DNA from: Deltaproteobacteria bacterium
GTDB lineage: Bacteria > Desulfobacterota > GWC2-55-46
DNA: 64,000 bases
NCBI GenBank assembly: GCA_016177845.1
Contig: JACOUO010000029.1
Coordinates: forward strand, 124,001 to 188,000
Direction of reading: 5' to 3'
Each line of letters opens with the position of its first letter. Position 1 is the first letter of the stretch. The notes beneath the pieces are model-generated. The model saw only the letters and a list, made by a program, of their open reading frames with translations, made no database searches and was not told where the DNA came from. Shown in pieces: positions 24,560 to 34,762 of the stretch. The position numbers were made by a program, and so were the translations under genes.

Positions 24560-24857
24560 ATTCCCTTTCCTTGAAATCACCCCAAAAGGTAATTTTATAA
24601 GGCTTAGGCTTCAGCCAAGGTCTTCCAGAAACCTCATTGACGGGGTTCAGGGCGACGCGCTGAAGGTGCGCCTTACGGCCCCTCCCGTAGAGGGCGAAGC
24701 GAATAAAGCTCTCATCGAATTTCTCTCTGATGTGCTTGGAGTGAAGAAAAGCGCCCTGAGCCTTGAGGCAGGTCATAAGTCAAGGGATAAGAGGGTCAAA
24801 GTGGACGGAATGACGCCGGAAGATATTGAAAAGGCGTTCAGTAAGGACTTAGGCTGA
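24522..24857 (+). CDS. yggU: DUF167/YggU-family protein
   Basis: A 111-residue protein of the small YggU (UPF0235) family. The diagnostic segment RLTAPPVEGEANKALIEFL is present, followed by SLEAGHKSRDKRVKV. The function of the family is not known. The chosen ATG overlaps the end of divIVA by 38 bases; the conserved part begins about 15 residues in, so the true start could be later. It closes the run that began with yggS. Confidence 0.88.
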   Translation: MKNRKSSSSSQSKFPFLEITPKGNFIRLRLQPRSSRNLIDGVQGDALKVRLTAPPVEGEANKALIEFLSDVLGVKKSALSLEAGHKSRDKRVKVDGMTPEDIEKAFSKDLG

Positions 24858-24883
24858 ATTTTATTTTTGCGAACTGCATCGCC

Positions 24884-26572
24884 TCATACCACTGATTTCG
24901 GGCAAACCTGATTCCTGCCCACTTCTTTTGACTTATAAAGCTCTTTATCAGCGGCCTCAACAAGCATAGCCGGGTCAGGGGCATTATCAGGGAAAGTCGC
25001 CACACCGATACTTACCGTGACATCCCCATTAGGCTGCATATCCTCATAAGGGATTATCTCTTCCTCGACCTTCTTTCTTAGCCTTTCAGCTACCTTTAAC
25101 GCCCCTTCAAGGCTTGTCTCAGGCAGTATCACCACGAATTCCTCCCCCCCGTACCTTGCGGCAATATCTATCTCGCGCACATTTTTCATGAATACCTCGG
25201 CAACTTTTTTAAGCGCCATATCTCCTTGGGCATGCCCGTGGGTATCATTGTAATGCTTGAAAAAGTCTATATCAGCCATTATGAGAGAGACCGGCCTGTT
25301 ATATCTCTGGGCAGTCTTTATATATTTCTCAAGCTCAGTTTTAAAATACCTGTGGTTATACATGCCTGTGAGGCCGTCAGTAATGGCAAGGGCCTTAAGC
25401 GCCTCGTCCCTTCTTTTAATGGCCTCTACCATCAGATTGAATGAATCGGAAAGCTGGCCAAGCTCATCCGCCCGCCCGACCTCTATCTTTGGCATCTCTC
25501 CGCTGGCAAGCTTATTTGTAGCGCCTGCAAGCTGCCTTATCGGCTTTGTAATATAGTTGCCTATCACATATGCCAGTATTATGACAATTAAGAATGTAAA
25601 GCCCAGGGCAAGAACATTATACCTGAGTATCGCAAGCTCGACATAGACCCTGTCGCTTGGGATTACATACGCTATTGCCCATCTGTTGTCATTCCTGCCC
25701 TTGTTGTAAGAGGCGGCAATAGGCTGAAATATCGCGTAATAATCCTGTCCGCCTGCGTTGAACTGCTCGATGCCGCTTTCCCCCGTAAGCATCCGCTTAT
25801 ATATATTTACAAGCGCAGGAGGCGTCTCCGGCGTTATTGCCGGGCGAAGCGGCTCTTTGTCATTCAGATTAAGGACTGTATGCGCTATAAACTCGCCTGA
25901 ATCGTTTAATATGAAACCATATCCCCTGTCAGGGTTGATGAGTTTTTTTAGAAGAAGTTGGAAGTAGCTCAGGTTCACCTCGAAATGGAGTATTGCCGCT
26001 TTCCTTCCGTTTACAATAATGGGCGTGGCGTTCGGTAGCACCCACCTGTGCGTGTCTTCCGAGATAACTGGCTTTCCCTGATAGACTTCGCCGTCTCCAA
26101 GAAGAAACGCCTCTTTGAAGAATATCGACCTGTCCTCGTCAGATGAAAGCTGATGCTGATGCGAAACCTCATCAAGGACTATTCTTGAGACCTCCTGACC
26201 GCTGGCTTCTATGAAGCAGGCCTCATCAATGATATCAGGATAAATTTTTCTGAAATGCTGGAGCGTCTTCTGCTGTTCCTTCACCCAATTATGCTTGTTC
26301 AGCGGGTCAAGGAAGTACATTGTAAAGGCTGTATTTTTAGAAGCGATTATAAGGTCTTTTCCGGTATCGCTGAAATGCTCCTGGATGATGCCCTGCATCT
26401 CATTTGCATTCCATTTAAGCTCCTTGAAGACATTTTTAAAGAGGGCGTCCTTTGCGGTGTAGTAGAAGAAAAGGCTTGCGCCGGTAAGCGGAATAATGCC
26501 CACAATGAGCAATATTATAGTGAACTTTGCCCTGAGGCTTTTCCTTATGTTCTGAAAAAAAGTTATGTCCAT
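24884..26572 (-). CDS. Membrane diguanylate cyclase, Cache-HAMP-GGDEF
   Basis: A 562-residue enzyme that makes the second messenger c-di-GMP. A first membrane helix (about 15-37) is followed by a roughly 270-residue periplasmic Cache-type sensor. A second helix (about 315-337), a HAMP domain (to about 390) and a GGDEF domain complete it. The active-site GGEEF lies at about 475-479 and the inhibitory I-site RxxD (REID) sits five residues before it, so product inhibition is expected. The ligand is unknown. The window also holds a possible effector domain, the receiver-PilZ protein at 19377, though its c-di-GMP motif is degenerate. Confidence 0.94.
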   Translation of the reverse strand: MDITFFQNIRKSLRAKFTIILLIVGIIPLTGASLFFYYTAKDALFKNVFKELKWNANEMQGIIQEHFSDTGKDLIIASKNTAFTMYFLDPLNKHNWVKEQQKTLQHFRKIYPDIIDEACFIEASGQEVSRIVLDEVSHQHQLSSDEDRSIFFKEAFLLGDGEVYQGKPVISEDTHRWVLPNATPIIVNGRKAAILHFEVNLSYFQLLLKKLINPDRGYGFILNDSGEFIAHTVLNLNDKEPLRPAITPETPPALVNIYKRMLTGESGIEQFNAGGQDYYAIFQPIAASYNKGRNDNRWAIAYVIPSDRVYVELAILRYNVLALGFTFLIVIILAYVIGNYITKPIRQLAGATNKLASGEMPKIEVGRADELGQLSDSFNLMVEAIKRRDEALKALAITDGLTGMYNHRYFKTELEKYIKTAQRYNRPVSLIMADIDFFKHYNDTHGHAQGDMALKKVAEVFMKNVREIDIAARYGGEEFVVILPETSLEGALKVAERLRKKVEEEIIPYEDMQPNGDVTVSIGVATFPDNAPDPAMLVEAADKELYKSKEVGRNQVCPKSVV

Positions 26573-26583
26573 CCAACATCCTG

Positions 26584-26623
26584 AAAAAAAAAGGGATTCC
26601 TCAGATTATCTAAGGAATCCCTT
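26584..26623 (-). terminator. Intrinsic terminator after rpoD
   Basis: A perfect 11-bp stem (26591-26601 with 26613-26623) with an 11-base loop that can add further pairs is followed on the minus strand by a run of nine T. It lies 30 bases after the rpoD stop and just before the diguanylate cyclase start. The other strand has TTTTT, so weak bidirectional action is possible. Confidence 0.88.
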
Positions 26624-26653
26624 TTTCAAATGCCTGTAATTATATCGGACTGA

Positions 26654-28210
26654 TTAGCCTTCACTAAACCCCTTGAGGAGTTTTGCCCTGGTCGGGTGGC
26701 GAAGCCTTCTGATTGCCTTGGCCTCTATCTGCCTGACCCTCTCCCTTGTTACGCCAAGCACCTTGCCGACCTCTTCAAGGGTGTAGTCCTGTTTTTCCCC
26801 TATTCCGAATCTCATCCTTAAGACCTTCTCCTCTCTGGGAGTAAGGCTTTCAAGCACAAGATTTGTCTGGTCTGAAAGGTCTTTCTCTATTGCAGCGTCT
26901 GACGGAGACGGGGATTTTTCATCCTCGATAAAATCTCCGAGCGAGCTTTCTTCGTCATCGCCGATAGGGGTCTCAAGGCTCAGGGTCTGCTTCATGAGCC
27001 TGAGTATACGCCTTACCTTGGCAATGGGTATGTCCATTCTCTCGGCTATCTCTTCAGGGTACGGCTCCCTGCCAAGCTCTTTAAGGAGTTGGCGTGAGGT
27101 CTGAAGAAGCCTGTTGATAGTCTCGATCATGTGGACAGGTATCCTGATTGTCCTGCCATGGTCTGCGATAGACCTTGTAATAGCCTGCCTTATCCACCAA
27201 GTCGCATAAGTGGAGAACTTATATCCTTTTTTATAATCGAACTTATCCACGGCCTTCATAAGGCCGATATTGCCTTCCTGGATAAGGTCTGAGAACTTAA
27301 GCCCGAGGTTTACATATCTTTTTGCAATACTTACGACAAGCCTTAAGTTTGCTTCAATAAGCCTCTGCTTGGCTTCCCACATATGGAAGTCATTCACCTT
27401 TACCGCACGGGCGAGTTCCTTTACCTCATTGCGTTTCATCTCAAGGTGCTTGAGTATTCTTTTAATCCTAAGCTTCGCGCGCTCCTGCTTGCGGGGGCCC
27501 TTTTTATGCTCCTCCCTTTCAATCAGGTGCTCAAGTTTTACTATCCTTTTTACAATTCTGCGTATAAGATTATTGCTTAAATTAACATCTTTCAGGAGCT
27601 TATAGGCGCTCTCCGGCTTTCTTCTCTTAAGCCTTTCAAGCTTTCCGATTATCTCTTCGGAATTATGGTCCGGGGCTACGCTGACTACTCCTTCAACCGC
27701 TTCTTCCTGGCCTACTTCCTCGGCTTCCTCTATGAGGTTCCTTAAAGAAGCCTTGCCTTCCCTTACCCTGCCGACAACCCTTAATACTTCCCTTACGGCA
27801 AAGGGGCTTGAAAGGGTAAGCCTGCGAAGCTCTTCCCTGGATTCCTCGATCCTCTTTGCGTAGACTATTTCTTCTTCTCTCTTAAGGAGCGGGACAGCGC
27901 CCATCTCCCTCATGTAGATCCTTACAGGGTCTTCAACCCTTTCCGCCTCAAGGACCTCTTCTTCCTTGACTTCCAACTCCGGGGCCTCGGCGCCGCTTTT
28001 ATCGGCAGAGTCAACTATATCAATTCCCAGTTCTCCGAGTGTCTCAAGGAGAGTATCCATTTCCTCAACGGAAAAATTGTCCTGCGGAAAAGCATCATTT
28101 ATCTCATCGTATGTGAGAAAACCTTTGTCTTTCCCGATATCAATAAGACTGGTAAGGTCGCTATTGCCATTACCGGGATTTACGTTATTAGTTACGACTC
28201 TTTTAGTCAT
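26654..28210 (-). CDS. rpoD: Primary RNA polymerase sigma factor RpoD
   Basis: The 518-residue housekeeping sigma factor directs RNA polymerase to -10/-35 promoters. Region 1.1 (about 10-75), region 1.2 ([16 protein letters not shown]), and regions 2.1-2.4 ([41 protein letters not shown]) are seen. Region 3, and region 4.2 with the helix-turn-helix ([22 protein letters not shown]) complete the protein. It is shorter than the E. coli protein mainly in the non-conserved part between regions 1.2 and 2.1. It is transcribed alone, with its own promoter and terminator. Confidence 0.97.
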   Translation of the reverse strand: MTKRVVTNNVNPGNGNSDLTSLIDIGKDKGFLTYDEINDAFPQDNFSVEEMDTLLETLGELGIDIVDSADKSGAEAPELEVKEEEVLEAERVEDPVRIYMREMGAVPLLKREEEIVYAKRIEESREELRRLTLSSPFAVREVLRVVGRVREGKASLRNLIEEAEEVGQEEAVEGVVSVAPDHNSEEIIGKLERLKRRKPESAYKLLKDVNLSNNLIRRIVKRIVKLEHLIEREEHKKGPRKQERAKLRIKRILKHLEMKRNEVKELARAVKVNDFHMWEAKQRLIEANLRLVVSIAKRYVNLGLKFSDLIQEGNIGLMKAVDKFDYKKGYKFSTYATWWIRQAITRSIADHGRTIRIPVHMIETINRLLQTSRQLLKELGREPYPEEIAERMDIPIAKVRRILRLMKQTLSLETPIGDDEESSLGDFIEDEKSPSPSDAAIEKDLSDQTNLVLESLTPREEKVLRMRFGIGEKQDYTLEEVGKVLGVTRERVRQIEAKAIRRLRHPTRAKLLKGFSEG

Positions 28211-28259
28211 AGTCCACCCTTATATAGGATACGATTCCCTGTACATAGAAAATCATTTA

Positions 28260-28289
28260 ATCCTAACATAACTGTATATCAATTGTCAA
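28260..28289 (-). promoter_or_regulatory. Promoter of rpoD
   Basis: On the minus strand a perfect TTGACA (28284-28289) and TAGGAT (28260-28265) are spaced by 18 bases, about 50 bases before the rpoD start. A second TTGAC lies a few bases further upstream. Confidence 0.6.
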
Positions 28290-28389
28290 GCATCGTCAAG
28301 TCGTTGTTTTCTAAGAGTTTATGCTCCTGTAACTTGACGTTTCCTCTTGTATGTGTTAATTTTTACTATTCGAATATTTTTACTTGTTA

Positions 28390-28395
28390 TATAAT
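28390..28395 (+). promoter_or_regulatory. Possible -10 element of the ABC importer operon
   Basis: A perfect TATAAT lies 32 bases before the ATG at 28428, in an AT-rich stretch. The -35 region at 17 bases has no clear match, so an activator may be needed or the site may be chance. Confidence 0.3.
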
Positions 28396-28427
28396 ATCTA
28401 TTCAGTAACTTATGTCACCTTTACCCT

Positions 28428-30683
28428 ATGACATCTACGAAAAGGCCGGAAGGAGGGCTTAAAGTCAGAATCTCAAACTCATTTTTCTGGGTTCTGGTCT
28501 GTTTTTTATTAATATTTACAAGCAGTTGCACGCCTAATGACCCGTATAGAGCTTCAGAACGGGAAGACAACACCTTCTACTCCACTTTTAATGAAGCCCC
28601 GAAGCACCTCGACCCCGCAAGGGCCTACAGTTCCGACGAATACGACTTCCTTGGCCAGATATATGAACCACCCCTGCAGTACCATTATTTGGTGCGGCCT
28701 TATGCCCTCGTGCCTTCAACAGCCGAAGAGGTACCCGTACCGGTCTATATTGACAGGAGCGGCAGGAAACTCCCGCAGGAAGTCTCCCCTGAAAAAGTCC
28801 ATAGGGCAATCTACGAAATAAAGATAAAAAAAGGGCTCATGTATCAGGAGCACCCCGCGTTTGCCAAGGACGCCTTGGGTGAGCCCATGTATGCACAACT
28901 CACTCATAAAGATATTGAAGGCATTGATGAGGTCAAGGATTTCAAGGTAAAAGGCTCCAGAGAGGCCAAAGCCGAGGACTTTGTATTCGAGATCATGAGG
29001 CTTGCGGACCCGCAGCTTGAAAGCCCCATCTCCCCGATGCTGGAGAAATACATTCTCGGGTACAAGGAATTTTCTGAAAACCTTAGAAAAGACCTTCTTG
29101 CTATCAGGAAAGAAAGAAGAAAGGCCGCTGGGCTTTCCTATAACCAGACCGTTGATGAAAAAGAAAACCCCATAATACTTGATTATAAGAAATACCCGTT
29201 CCCCGGCGTTGAGAAGGTTGACGATTATACATACAGGATAATACTTAAAACAAAGTATCCGCAGTTTGTCTACTGGCTTGCCATGCCGTTCTTCTCCCCT
29301 GTGCCTGAGGAGGCGGCTGCCTTCTACAAGCAGGGCCCGCTTGCGGATAAAAACATCACTCTTGACCGCTTCCCAGTGGGCACCGGTCCGTATATGATAG
29401 ATACCTTTAATGCAAACATGGAGATAATCCTTGTAAAGAATAAGAATTTCCACTTTGAAGCGTATCCGTCCGAAGGCGAGGAGGGCGACCTTGAAAAGGG
29501 GCTCCTCGAAGACGCAGGCAAGAAGCTTCCGTTTATTGACAGGCTCGTATTCAAGAGAGAGAAAGAGGCAATACCGCGCTGGAACAAATTCCTGCAGGGA
29601 TACTACGATAATTCAGGCATAGCCTCCGAAAGTTTTGACCAGGCAGTATCAGTATCAGCCGCGGGCAGGGCAGAGCTTACCGATACAATGAAGGACAGGG
29701 GCATCTATCTTATGACCTCGGTGCGCCCTTCCATCTATTACGGCGGTTTCAATATGCTTGACGATGTTATCGGAGGGTATTCCCCTGAAAAGCAGAAGCT
29801 CAGACAGGCAATCTCCATTGCGCTCGACTATGAAGAATATATAGAGATATTCAATAACGGCAGGGGACTGGCCGCCATGTCGCCCATACCTCCGGGAATA
29901 TTCGGGCACATTGAAGGCAAAGAGGGCGTAAACCAGTTTGTCTATGAGTGGGATGAGGCAAGGAAAAAGCCTCTCCGCAAATCCATAGAGTACGCAAGAA
30001 AATTAATGACTGAGGCAGGTTATCCGGGCGGAAGGGACAAGAACGGCAGGCCCCTTGTAATCACCTTTGACAACCCGTGGACAGAGGCCGATGCAACACC
30101 CATGATAAACTGGTACATTAAAAAGCTCAGGCTCCTTGGCATCCAGCTTGAGAACAGGACAACGGATTACAACCGTTTTCAGGAAAAGGTCATGAAGGGA
30201 AACTTCCAGCTCCTCTCTTGGGGATGGAATGCCGACTATCCTGACCCCGAGAATTTCTTCTTCCTTCTGGCAGGGCCAAACAGCAAAGTCAAATATCAGG
30301 GAGAGAACGCCTCAAACTACGCTAACCCCGAATTCGACCGCCTTTTCAAGCTCATGGAGAACATGGATAACTCCCCTGAGAGGCTTAAGATCATAAACGA
30401 GATGAATGAGATTATCAGGAAGGACTCCCCCTGGATATGGGGCTACCATCCTGTTGCCTTCGGGCTTTATCACCAATGGATTGGCAATGTCAAATCCAAC
30501 TCGATGGCCAATAATACTTTCAAGTACATCAAGATAAATCCTGATGTCAGAAAACAGTTCAGGGACGAGTGGAACAAGCCTAATTACTGGCCGATAATCA
30601 TACTTTTCTCTGTCCTTGTAATCGGCTCGATTCCTGCCGTAATATCCGTGAGGAAAAAACGGCTGGGCAGGATTAAAAAATAA
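28428..30683 (+). CDS. Peptide-type ABC importer substrate-binding protein with C-terminal membrane helix
   Basis: A 751-residue solute-binding protein of the OppA/DppA (SBP_bac_5) family, clearly longer than the usual 500-600. An N-terminal hydrophobic segment ends in SSC at about residues 33-35, a weak lipobox. The mature part shows FNEAPKHLDPARAY, VGTGPYMI, and NWYIKKLRLLGIQLENR, all typical. Residues about 720-740 form a clear transmembrane helix followed by basic RKKRLGRIKK, so the protein may be held in the membrane at its C-terminus. The ATG has no good ribosome site. GGAGG lies 7 bases before codon 13 (GTC), so the real start is uncertain. It heads the importer operon. Confidence 0.88.
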   Translation: MTSTKRPEGGLKVRISNSFFWVLVCFLLIFTSSCTPNDPYRASEREDNTFYSTFNEAPKHLDPARAYSSDEYDFLGQIYEPPLQYHYLVRPYALVPSTAEEVPVPVYIDRSGRKLPQEVSPEKVHRAIYEIKIKKGLMYQEHPAFAKDALGEPMYAQLTHKDIEGIDEVKDFKVKGSREAKAEDFVFEIMRLADPQLESPISPMLEKYILGYKEFSENLRKDLLAIRKERRKAAGLSYNQTVDEKENPIILDYKKYPFPGVEKVDDYTYRIILKTKYPQFVYWLAMPFFSPVPEEAAAFYKQGPLADKNITLDRFPVGTGPYMIDTFNANMEIILVKNKNFHFEAYPSEGEEGDLEKGLLEDAGKKLPFIDRLVFKREKEAIPRWNKFLQGYYDNSGIASESFDQAVSVSAAGRAELTDTMKDRGIYLMTSVRPSIYYGGFNMLDDVIGGYSPEKQKLRQAISIALDYEEYIEIFNNGRGLAAMSPIPPGIFGHIEGKEGVNQFVYEWDEARKKPLRKSIEYARKLMTEAGYPGGRDKNGRPLVITFDNPWTEADATPMINWYIKKLRLLGIQLENRTTDYNRFQEKVMKGNFQLLSWGWNADYPDPENFFFLLAGPNSKVKYQGENASNYANPEFDRLFKLMENMDNSPERLKIINEMNEIIRKDSPWIWGYHPVAFGLYHQWIGNVKSNSMANNTFKYIKINPDVRKQFRDEWNKPNYWPIIILFSVLVIGSIPAVISVRKKRLGRIKK

Positions 30684-30684
30684 T

Positions 30685-31665
30685 ATGCTTACTTACATTA
30701 TCAGGCGAATACTTTACGCTATACCGATTGTGATAGGGGTCAACCTCCTTACCGCGATACTGTTTTTCTATGTAAACACCCCTGATGACATGGCCCGTAA
30801 AATACTCGGAGAGAAAAATGTCACCCCTGCTGCCATTGAGAACTGGAAGGCTGACCACGGCTACAATCTCCCGACTTTCTTAAACACGAAAGAAGAAAGT
30901 ATCGGAAAGGTCACGCAGACCATCTTCTTCCAGAAATCAGTGCCGCTCTTCTGGTTTGATTTCGGCAGGTCTGACAGAAACAACATCGATATAGGAAATG
31001 AGATAAAGACAAGGATGTGGGCAAGCCTTGCCATAAGCGTGCCCATGTTCATACTCGGCATCTATGTTGACCTGTTTATCGCCATGATGCTCGCCTATTA
31101 CAGAGGGACTTACCTTGACCTGTGGGGGCTTATAATCGGGGTTGTCATGATGTCGGTCTCAACCCTTTTCTACATCATCGGCGGGCAGTTCATCTTCGGC
31201 AAGGTCCTGAAGCTCTTTCCCATTTCGGGCTACGACACAGGCCTGCACTCAATCAAGTTCCTGATACTGCCCGTGATAATCGGCGTGATAAGCTCGGCAG
31301 GCGCGGGGATACGCTTCTACAGGACGGTTTTCCTTGAGGAGATGAACAAGGATTACATCAGGACGGCAAGGGCAAAGGGGCTCTCCGAAGGCAAGGTGCT
31401 CTTCAAGCACGCGCTCAAGAACTCCATGATACCGATACTTACGAATGTAGTGGTCTCCATCCCGTTCCTGTTTTACGGAAGCCTCATCATGGAGACATTC
31501 TTTGCCATACCCGGGCTTGGGAATTTTACGATCGAGGCCATACAGGCACAGGACTTTGCCATTGTAAGGTCAATGGTCTATCTCGGCTCCATTTTATATA
31601 TCATTGGGCTTATATTGACAGACATCAGCTACACCCTTGTTGACCCAAGGGTAAGGTTCGAATAA
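30685..31665 (+). CDS. ABC importer permease, DppB/OppB type
   Basis: A 326-residue inner-membrane permease with six predicted helices. An N-terminal MLTYIIRRILYAIPIVIGVNLL is typical of the B-type subunit. The coupling segment YIRTARAKGLSEGKVLFKHA carries the EAA-type loop that contacts the ATPase. It ends with TLVDPRVRFE, a family C-terminus. The start is 1 base after the binding-protein stop, so the two are coupled. A periplasmic insertion between helices 1 and 2 is normal in this subfamily. Confidence 0.94.
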   Translation: MLTYIIRRILYAIPIVIGVNLLTAILFFYVNTPDDMARKILGEKNVTPAAIENWKADHGYNLPTFLNTKEESIGKVTQTIFFQKSVPLFWFDFGRSDRNNIDIGNEIKTRMWASLAISVPMFILGIYVDLFIAMMLAYYRGTYLDLWGLIIGVVMMSVSTLFYIIGGQFIFGKVLKLFPISGYDTGLHSIKFLILPVIIGVISSAGAGIRFYRTVFLEEMNKDYIRTARAKGLSEGKVLFKHALKNSMIPILTNVVVSIPFLFYGSLIMETFFAIPGLGNFTIEAIQAQDFAIVRSMVYLGSILYIIGLILTDISYTLVDPRVRFE

Positions 31666-31705
31666 TAAAATAATAAGCTTCTGCAATTTTACAAGAGAAT
31701 AAAAA

Positions 31706-32878
31706 ATGCCCGTAATACTTGCAACAGACCTGATAGTCTTTTTCCTTATCGCAATGGCAGTATACTTTGCCATCGGCTCAAGGAAGGAAGGCACGATAAA
31801 GACAGCATGGCATGAGCTTAGAAAGAACAAGCTCGCGATGCTCTGCCTTGCCATACTCTCGGTCTATGTTGCTTTAGCAACCATGGACAGCATACGCTGG
31901 AGGGATGCCATCCTTGAGGAAAGCGGCAAGGCTGCGCTCACGCCTGATGGGGCCATAATCTACAGCCCTCAGGCCTTAAGCGTCCTTGACAGGGTATTTT
32001 CAAATATCAGGACGAATACGGAGAAGACCTATTCAACCCCTCTTTCTTCACGCCAGTACTCAAAGGAGAGCGTGGAGAAGCCTGACGGGACAATCGTGAG
32101 GGATTATCCTATTTTAAAATATCCGGGGACGCATCTGTTCGGGACTGACAAGGTAGGCAATGATGTCTTCTTCATCGCCCTGAAGGGAGTGCGCACAGGC
32201 ATAGTCATAGGCGCTGGCACTACCATCATCATAATCCCGTTTGCCATATTCTTCGGCGTCATCGCAGGCTTCTACGGCGGCCTCATAGACGATATCGTCC
32301 AATATATTTACACAACGCTCTCATCAATCCCCGGAGTGCTTTTGATAGTGTCGTTCATGCTCCTTTTCGGCACAAGCGGGTATCAGGGCGGGCTTTTATC
32401 CGAATTAAATATCAGGCTTGGGTTTTTCGTGCCCAATGAAAGGCTCTTCTGGCTCTGCGTGATACTGGGCATAACATCGTGGACAGACCTTTGCAGGCTA
32501 ATCAGGGGAGAGACCCTTAAATTAAGGGAGCTTGAATATGTGCAGGCGGCAAAGGCATTCGGGGTTGGGAAGCTTTCAATAATCAGCCGCCACATAGTGC
32601 CCAATGTCATGCACCTTGTGCTCATAACATTCGTCCTCCAGTTCAGCGGCCTTGTGCTTGCGGAGGCCGTATTGAGCTACATCGGCATAGGCGTAGGCCC
32701 TGAGATGGGGAGCTGGGGCAATATGATAAATACCGCACGGCTTGAACTGAGCAGAGAGCCTGTCGTGTGGTGGAATCTTTTAGCGGCGTTCATTTTCATG
32801 TTCGGCCTTGTGCTTCCGGCAAATATCTTTGGAGATGCCGTAAGGGACGCGCTCGACCCAAGGCTCAGGTACAGGTAA
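31706..32878 (+). CDS. ABC importer permease, DppC/OppC type
   Basis: A 390-residue permease partner. An extra N-terminal helix (about 5-25) comes before the usual TWHELRKNK-like segment (KTAWHELRKNKLAMLCL). The long first periplasmic loop contains HLFGTDKVGNDVF, a C-type hallmark. The EAA loop is seen in YVQAAKAFGVGKLSIISRHI, and the chain ends with DALDPRLRYR. It is longer than the usual 300 residues because of the N-terminal helix and long loop. It follows DppB by 40 bases and precedes the ATPase by 3. Confidence 0.93.
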   Translation: MPVILATDLIVFFLIAMAVYFAIGSRKEGTIKTAWHELRKNKLAMLCLAILSVYVALATMDSIRWRDAILEESGKAALTPDGAIIYSPQALSVLDRVFSNIRTNTEKTYSTPLSSRQYSKESVEKPDGTIVRDYPILKYPGTHLFGTDKVGNDVFFIALKGVRTGIVIGAGTTIIIIPFAIFFGVIAGFYGGLIDDIVQYIYTTLSSIPGVLLIVSFMLLFGTSGYQGGLLSELNIRLGFFVPNERLFWLCVILGITSWTDLCRLIRGETLKLRELEYVQAAKAFGVGKLSIISRHIVPNVMHLVLITFVLQFSGLVLAEAVLSYIGIGVGPEMGSWGNMINTARLELSREPVVWWNLLAAFIFMFGLVLPANIFGDAVRDALDPRLRYR

Positions 32879-32881
32879 TTT

Positions 32882-34762
32882 ATGTCAGCACCGATAATCG
32901 AAGTCAAAGACCTCAAGACTTATTTCCAGACCCCGAAGGGGATAGCGAAATCAGTTGACGGGGTATCGTTCAGCATACCAAGAGGGGGGACCTTTGCCCT
33001 TGTGGGAGAGTCCGGCTGCGGAAAGTCCGTTACAGCCCTTTCTCTCATCCAGCTTGTCCCTGAGCCGGCAGGCTATATTGCCGGAGGCGAGATACTGCTT
33101 AACGGCAAGGACATAATATCGCTTACTGAGAGCGAGAAAAGGAATATCAGGGGTAATAAGATCTCCATGATATTCCAGGAACCCATGACATCCCTGAACC
33201 CGGTATTTACCATAGGCGATCAGATAATGGAGACCATCAGGCTCCATCAGGGCAAAACAAAGAAAGAGGCACAAGAGATTGCAATAGACATGTTCAGAAA
33301 AGTGGGGCTGCCCAACCCTGAGGCCATGATAAACGAATATCCCCACAGGCTCTCAGGAGGCATGAGGCAAAGGATAATGATAGCCATTGCCCTTGCGTGC
33401 AAGCCTGACCTCCTCATAGCTGACGAGCCCACAACAGCTCTTGATGTCACCATACAGGACCAGATATTAAAGCTCATAAACGAGCTTAAGGCCTCAATGG
33501 GCACAGCGGTTCTCCTTATCACGCATAACCTTGCCCTTGTCTATCAGAACGCTGAGACTGTCGGTGTAATGTACGCGGGTAAGATAGCTGAGATGGCCTC
33601 TACCAAAGACCTCTTCAGAAACCCGATGCACCCGTACACGGTAAAGCTCCTTCGTTCTATACCCGGAGGAAAGAAGAGGGGTAAGGCGCTTGATACCATT
33701 ATCGGCACAGTGCCTCCTGCGACATCCTATCCGTTGGGGTGCCACTTTGCGGGAAGATGCCCGAGGGAGATGGAAGGGTGCGCCACAATTGAGCCGCCAC
33801 TTGCCGAGCGCGCTCCGGGCCATCTTGTAGCCTGCCATCTGCATGACCCCGAGTTCATGAACAAACCTTATTCAAAGCCCATAAGGCAGGAGCCTGACAA
33901 GCTCTCACCACTTGCCACACCGTTTAAGGACAGGGAGATTATCCTTGAGGTCAAGAACCTTAAAACATATTACCCGATACGCAAGGGACTTCTTAAAAGG
34001 GTTGTCGGCAATGTAGCTGCAGTAGACGGCATAGACCTTTCCATCAGGCAGGGCTCTACCCTTGCCCTTGTCGGGGAATCAGGCTGCGGGAAGACAACCG
34101 CGGGCAAATCCATCATCCAGCTTATAAGACCGACAGAGGGCGAGATACTTTTCAGGAACAACGACCTTGCCAGACTTGGCGACCGTGAGCTTAAGAAATA
34201 CAGGTCGCTTATCCAGATAATATTTCAGGACCCGTATTCATCGCTCAACCCAAGGCTTATGGTAAAGGACACCATCGAAGAAGGGCTTAAGACCTTAAAG
34301 CCTGACATGGGAAAAGAGGCACGGATGAAAAGAATCGCCTCTACGCTTGAAAGGGTTGGGCTTGTGCCTGAGATGATGTACCGCTACCCGCATGAATTTT
34401 CAGGAGGCCAGAGGCAAAGGATAGGCATAGCAAGGGCGCTGGCGGTTGACCCTGAGTTCATTGTGTGCGATGAGGCCGTAAGCGCGCTCGATGTCTCCGT
34501 GCAGGCGCAGATACTAAATCTCCTTAAATCAATCCAGAGGGACTTCGGGCTCTCATTCCTTTTCATCACGCATGATCTAAGCGTAGTAGAGTATATAGCC
34601 GATGAAGTAGCCGTGATGTACGCAGGCAAGATTGTAGAGAGGAACAGGACTGAAGAGATATTTTCTAATCCGCAGCATGACTATACAAAAAAACTCCTCT
34701 CCGCCATTCCCAGGATAGATGAAAGCCTTGTCAACGCATGGAAGCTGCCCGGGCATCATTAA
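32882..34762 (+). CDS. Fused double ATPase of the peptide-type ABC importer (DppD-DppF)
   Basis: A 626-residue protein carrying two ABC ATPase domains that are separate proteins in many bacteria. The first (about 5-260) has GESGCGKSVT, LSGGMRQR and LLIADEPTTALD. A CGHFAGRCP-like oligopeptide tail follows (CHFAGRCPREMEGC at about 287-300), where cysteines can bind a cluster in related importers. The second domain (about 350-600) has GESGCGKTTA, FSGGQRQR and CDEAVSALDVS. The fusion resembles GsiA-type proteins. It is the last gene of the operon and its stop touches the stop of the convergent unknown gene. Confidence 0.94.
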   Translation: MSAPIIEVKDLKTYFQTPKGIAKSVDGVSFSIPRGGTFALVGESGCGKSVTALSLIQLVPEPAGYIAGGEILLNGKDIISLTESEKRNIRGNKISMIFQEPMTSLNPVFTIGDQIMETIRLHQGKTKKEAQEIAIDMFRKVGLPNPEAMINEYPHRLSGGMRQRIMIAIALACKPDLLIADEPTTALDVTIQDQILKLINELKASMGTAVLLITHNLALVYQNAETVGVMYAGKIAEMASTKDLFRNPMHPYTVKLLRSIPGGKKRGKALDTIIGTVPPATSYPLGCHFAGRCPREMEGCATIEPPLAERAPGHLVACHLHDPEFMNKPYSKPIRQEPDKLSPLATPFKDREIILEVKNLKTYYPIRKGLLKRVVGNVAAVDGIDLSIRQGSTLALVGESGCGKTTAGKSIIQLIRPTEGEILFRNNDLARLGDRELKKYRSLIQIIFQDPYSSLNPRLMVKDTIEEGLKTLKPDMGKEARMKRIASTLERVGLVPEMMYRYPHEFSGGQRQRIGIARALAVDPEFIVCDEAVSALDVSVQAQILNLLKSIQRDFGLSFLFITHDLSVVEYIADEVAVMYAGKIVERNRTEEIFSNPQHDYTKKLLSAIPRIDESLVNAWKLPGHH

